A stretch of 5,301 nucleotides of DNA from Candidatus Coatesiibacteriota bacterium (GTDB taxonomy: Bacteria > RBG-13-66-14 > B26-G2). The stretch covers positions 1 through 5,301 of the forward strand of contig QMNJ01000114.1 of assembly GCA_003647715.1 (NCBI GenBank), in the 5' to 3' direction. The notes under the pieces were generated by a model that did no database searches, was not told the DNA's origin, and worked only from the letters and a program-made list of their open reading frames with translations. Shown one piece after another: positions 3,635 to 5,301 of the stretch; position 1 is the first letter of the stretch; each line of letters begins with the position of its first letter. The position numbers and the translations under genes were made by a program.

Positions 3635-5301
3635 ATGTCTTATGTAGTGCTGTCCAGAAAGTGGCGACCCTTAAACTTTGACGATGTAGTAGCTCAGGAA
3701 CATGTTACTGCTACTCTGAAGAATGCTATCAGTTCAGGCAGAATTGCCCAGGCCTATCTATTTTCTGGCCCTCGTGGTGTGGGCAAGACTACCACTGCTC
3801 GAATCTTAGCTAAAGCATTGAACTGTGCTGAGGGCCCTACACCCCACCCCTGTAACAAATGCACTGCCTGCAAAGAGATCACCAATGGGGTCAGTCTCGA
3901 TGTCCTGGAGATTGATGGAGCTTCTAACCGAGGCATCGACGAAGTACGTGACCTGAGGGAGAACGTCAGATATGCCCCCAGCCAAAGCAGATACAAGATA
4001 TATTACATCGACGAAGTGCATATGCTAACTACTCCCGCCTTCAATGCCCTGTTGAAAACACTCGAGGAACCACCTCCACATGTCGTTTTCATCTTTGCCA
4101 CCACTCAGCCTCAGGATATTCCCTTGACCATTCTGTCCCGCTGTCAGCGCTTCGACTTCAAGAGGATTCCGACTGCGGAGATGGTTAAGCGCCTCCAATT
4201 GATCGCTTCTCGCGAGTCGGTTGAGATCAACGAAGATGCCCTGCTGCTAATAGCCAAAAAGGCCGATGGGGCAATGCGGGACGCCGAAAGCCTCTTAGAC
4301 CAGGTGATCGCCTTCGGCGGCAGTCAGATCTCATCCGAGACAGTGGAAAGCTTGCTCGGACTGGTAGAACGGCAATTTTTCTTCGACTTGATAGAGGCCG
4401 TGGCCCAAAAAGATAGTCGCAGGGGTCTGGAACTGGTGGAGAAGGTGATCGAAGATGGCCGAGAGGTGGGAGAAATCGTAAAAGGACTGCTGGAACATCT
4501 TCGGGACCTGTTGTTTGCTAAAATTCCTGGAGGGATGAAAAATATAGAGGCATCAGAGGGGGACAAACTGAGCTATCAAGCCCAGGCAAAAAACTTCTCC
4601 GAAGAAGACCTGCTGCGAATGATAAAGATCGTCTCTGACATAGAAGCTTCAATCAATCGGGCTCCTAATCCAAGACTGAAGCTGGAAATCGCCGTTATTA
4701 GGTTGATTAAGCTGGATTCTACCGTACTTCTGAATGAGCTATTAGAACGATTCTCCCGATTAGAAGAAAGATTCAAAAGAACAAACTTTCAGATTGGTGA
4801 AAATAGACCACCTTCCCTTCCATTGTTCGAAGACAAACCAGAGCAGATAGAACCTCACGAGAAAGTAACAGTGGAGCCCACCAAAAAGGGGAAAGAGGTT
4901 ACCACAGAATCAGCAGATTTGGAACTGAGTCTGGAAAATCTACAGCAGCATTGGCCTCAGATAGTTGAGGCAGTTAAGCAGAAAAAGAGAAGTTTAGGAG
5001 CACTTCTTTCTCATGCAGTGCCGGCTGAGGTGTCCGGGGGTATTCTCGAACTCTCCTTCAAAAAAGAAGGCAACTTCTCTGCCAGAAAAGTGGAAAAAGA
5101 GAGCACTTTGGTGGAGCAGACCATAGGAGAGATGTTCAGCGCTCCGCTGAAGATTAAGTGCACGGTTGTCGATTCTGCTGAGAAGAAAACGAGCACACCG
5201 AAGGCTCCCCTGGAACAACTCTACCAGAGGGAACCTTTACTTCGCAGCGTAGTGGAGATATTCGACGGAGAGCTCGTTGGAGGAGCACCAGACAGTAAGT
5301 C
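3635..5301 (+). CDS. dnaX: DNA polymerase III subunit gamma/tau (clamp loader ATPase), 3' end missing
   Basis: DnaX is the ATPase of the clamp loader that opens the DnaN ring and places it on primed DNA; the long tau form also links polymerases and helicase. The frame is unbroken for 555 codons to the window edge. MSYVVLSRKWRP is a typical start. Walker A GPRGVGKT is at 45-52, zinc cysteines at C64, C73, C76 and C79, Walker B with DEVH at 126-129, sensor 1 ATT at 155-157, the SRC motif with the arginine finger at 168-170, and sensor 2 GAMRDAESLLDQ at 212-223. The clamp-loader collar lies at about 240-360, a charged flexible linker at about 385-430, and a tau C-terminal domain after that. Family lengths suggest few residues are missing. 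The ribosome site is weak (GAG/AAAG before ATG). Codon choice is richer in ATC, GCC and CGN than in dnaN/recF. Confidence 0.97.
   Translation, partial: MSYVVLSRKWRPLNFDDVVAQEHVTATLKNAISSGRIAQAYLFSGPRGVGKTTTARILAKALNCAEGPTPHPCNKCTACKEITNGVSLDVLEIDGASNRGIDEVRDLRENVRYAPSQSRYKIYYIDEVHMLTTPAFNALLKTLEEPPPHVVFIFATTQPQDIPLTILSRCQRFDFKRIPTAEMVKRLQLIASRESVEINEDALLLIAKKADGAMRDAESLLDQVIAFGGSQISSETVESLLGLVERQFFFDLIEAVAQKDSRRGLELVEKVIEDGREVGEIVKGLLEHLRDLLFAKIPGGMKNIEASEGDKLSYQAQAKNFSEEDLLRMIKIVSDIEASINRAPNPRLKLEIAVIRLIKLDSTVLLNELLERFSRLEERFKRTNFQIGENRPPSLPLFEDKPEQIEPHEKVTVEPTKKGKEVTTESADLELSLENLQQHWPQIVEAVKQKKRSLGALLSHAVPAEVSGGILELSFKKEGNFSARKVEKESTLVEQTIGEMFSAPLKIKCTVVDSAEKKTSTPKAPLEQLYQREPLLRSVVEIFDGELVGGAPDSK

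Noticed and set aside
3448..3681. 77-residue + strand frame before dnaX
   Set aside because: It overlaps the dnaX start in another frame, includes the palindrome, and has no good ribosome site or recognisable domain.
4876..4905. Possible programmed frameshift in the dnaX linker (ACC AAA AAG GGG)
   Set aside because: The run has five A's, not the A AAA AAG heptamer used in E. coli, and the frame positions do not allow a clean tandem slip. A later run of six A's near 5059 is also out of phase for the classic signal.

Overview
This is a bacterial chromosomal window made almost entirely of DNA-replication and housekeeping genes. In order, it holds an AT-rich, origin-like intergenic region (about 1-266), dnaN (beta clamp), recF, a convergent PerR-like Fur-family regulator, a tRNA-Ala(CGC), a large SRP RNA with an Alu domain, and the start and most of dnaX (tau/gamma clamp-loader subunit), which runs off the right edge. 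I see no mobile element, CRISPR array, prophage or toxin-antitoxin gene.

The organism cannot be named from this window. The DnaX N-terminus reads like those of deep-branching or candidate bacterial phyla. The complete PerR-type metal site and the long Alu-bearing SRP RNA fit an anaerobic or Gram-positive/thermophile-like lineage. This placement is a weak inference. The genome uses TTG starts (dnaN and recF) and tRNA genes without an encoded CCA.

Region 1-266 is about 74% AT over its first 240 bases. On the + strand C far exceeds G (49 to 14 by hand count), then G exceeds C inside dnaN. It carries four copies of a DnaA-box-like repeat (TGTTGANAA and variants on the minus strand). It also has two good divergent sigma-70-type promoters, one for dnaN-recF and one leftward toward what may be the first 16 codons of another gene. 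Together these make it a candidate oriC or a DnaA-responsive control region.

dnaN and recF lie 56 bp apart on the same strand and probably form an operon. RecF has no clear Shine-Dalgarno sequence. The perR-like gene converges on recF with 13 bp between the stop codons. A PerR-box-like palindrome overlaps the -10 of its promoter, which suggests autoregulation and a leaderless or nearly leaderless mRNA. Diverging from it, a separate promoter sits directly before tRNA-Ala. The SRP RNA begins about 10 nt after that tRNA and is followed by 220 nt, holding a perfect 10-bp inverted repeat (12 bp with one G-T pair), before dnaX.

Codon use and strand skew differ clearly between dnaN/recF and dnaX. 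The tRNA/SRP area may therefore be a junction between sequences of different origin, whether by transfer, rearrangement or assembly. No undescribed system is evident. The most interesting points are the origin-like region, the PerR autoregulatory architecture, the palindrome before dnaX and the compositional break.
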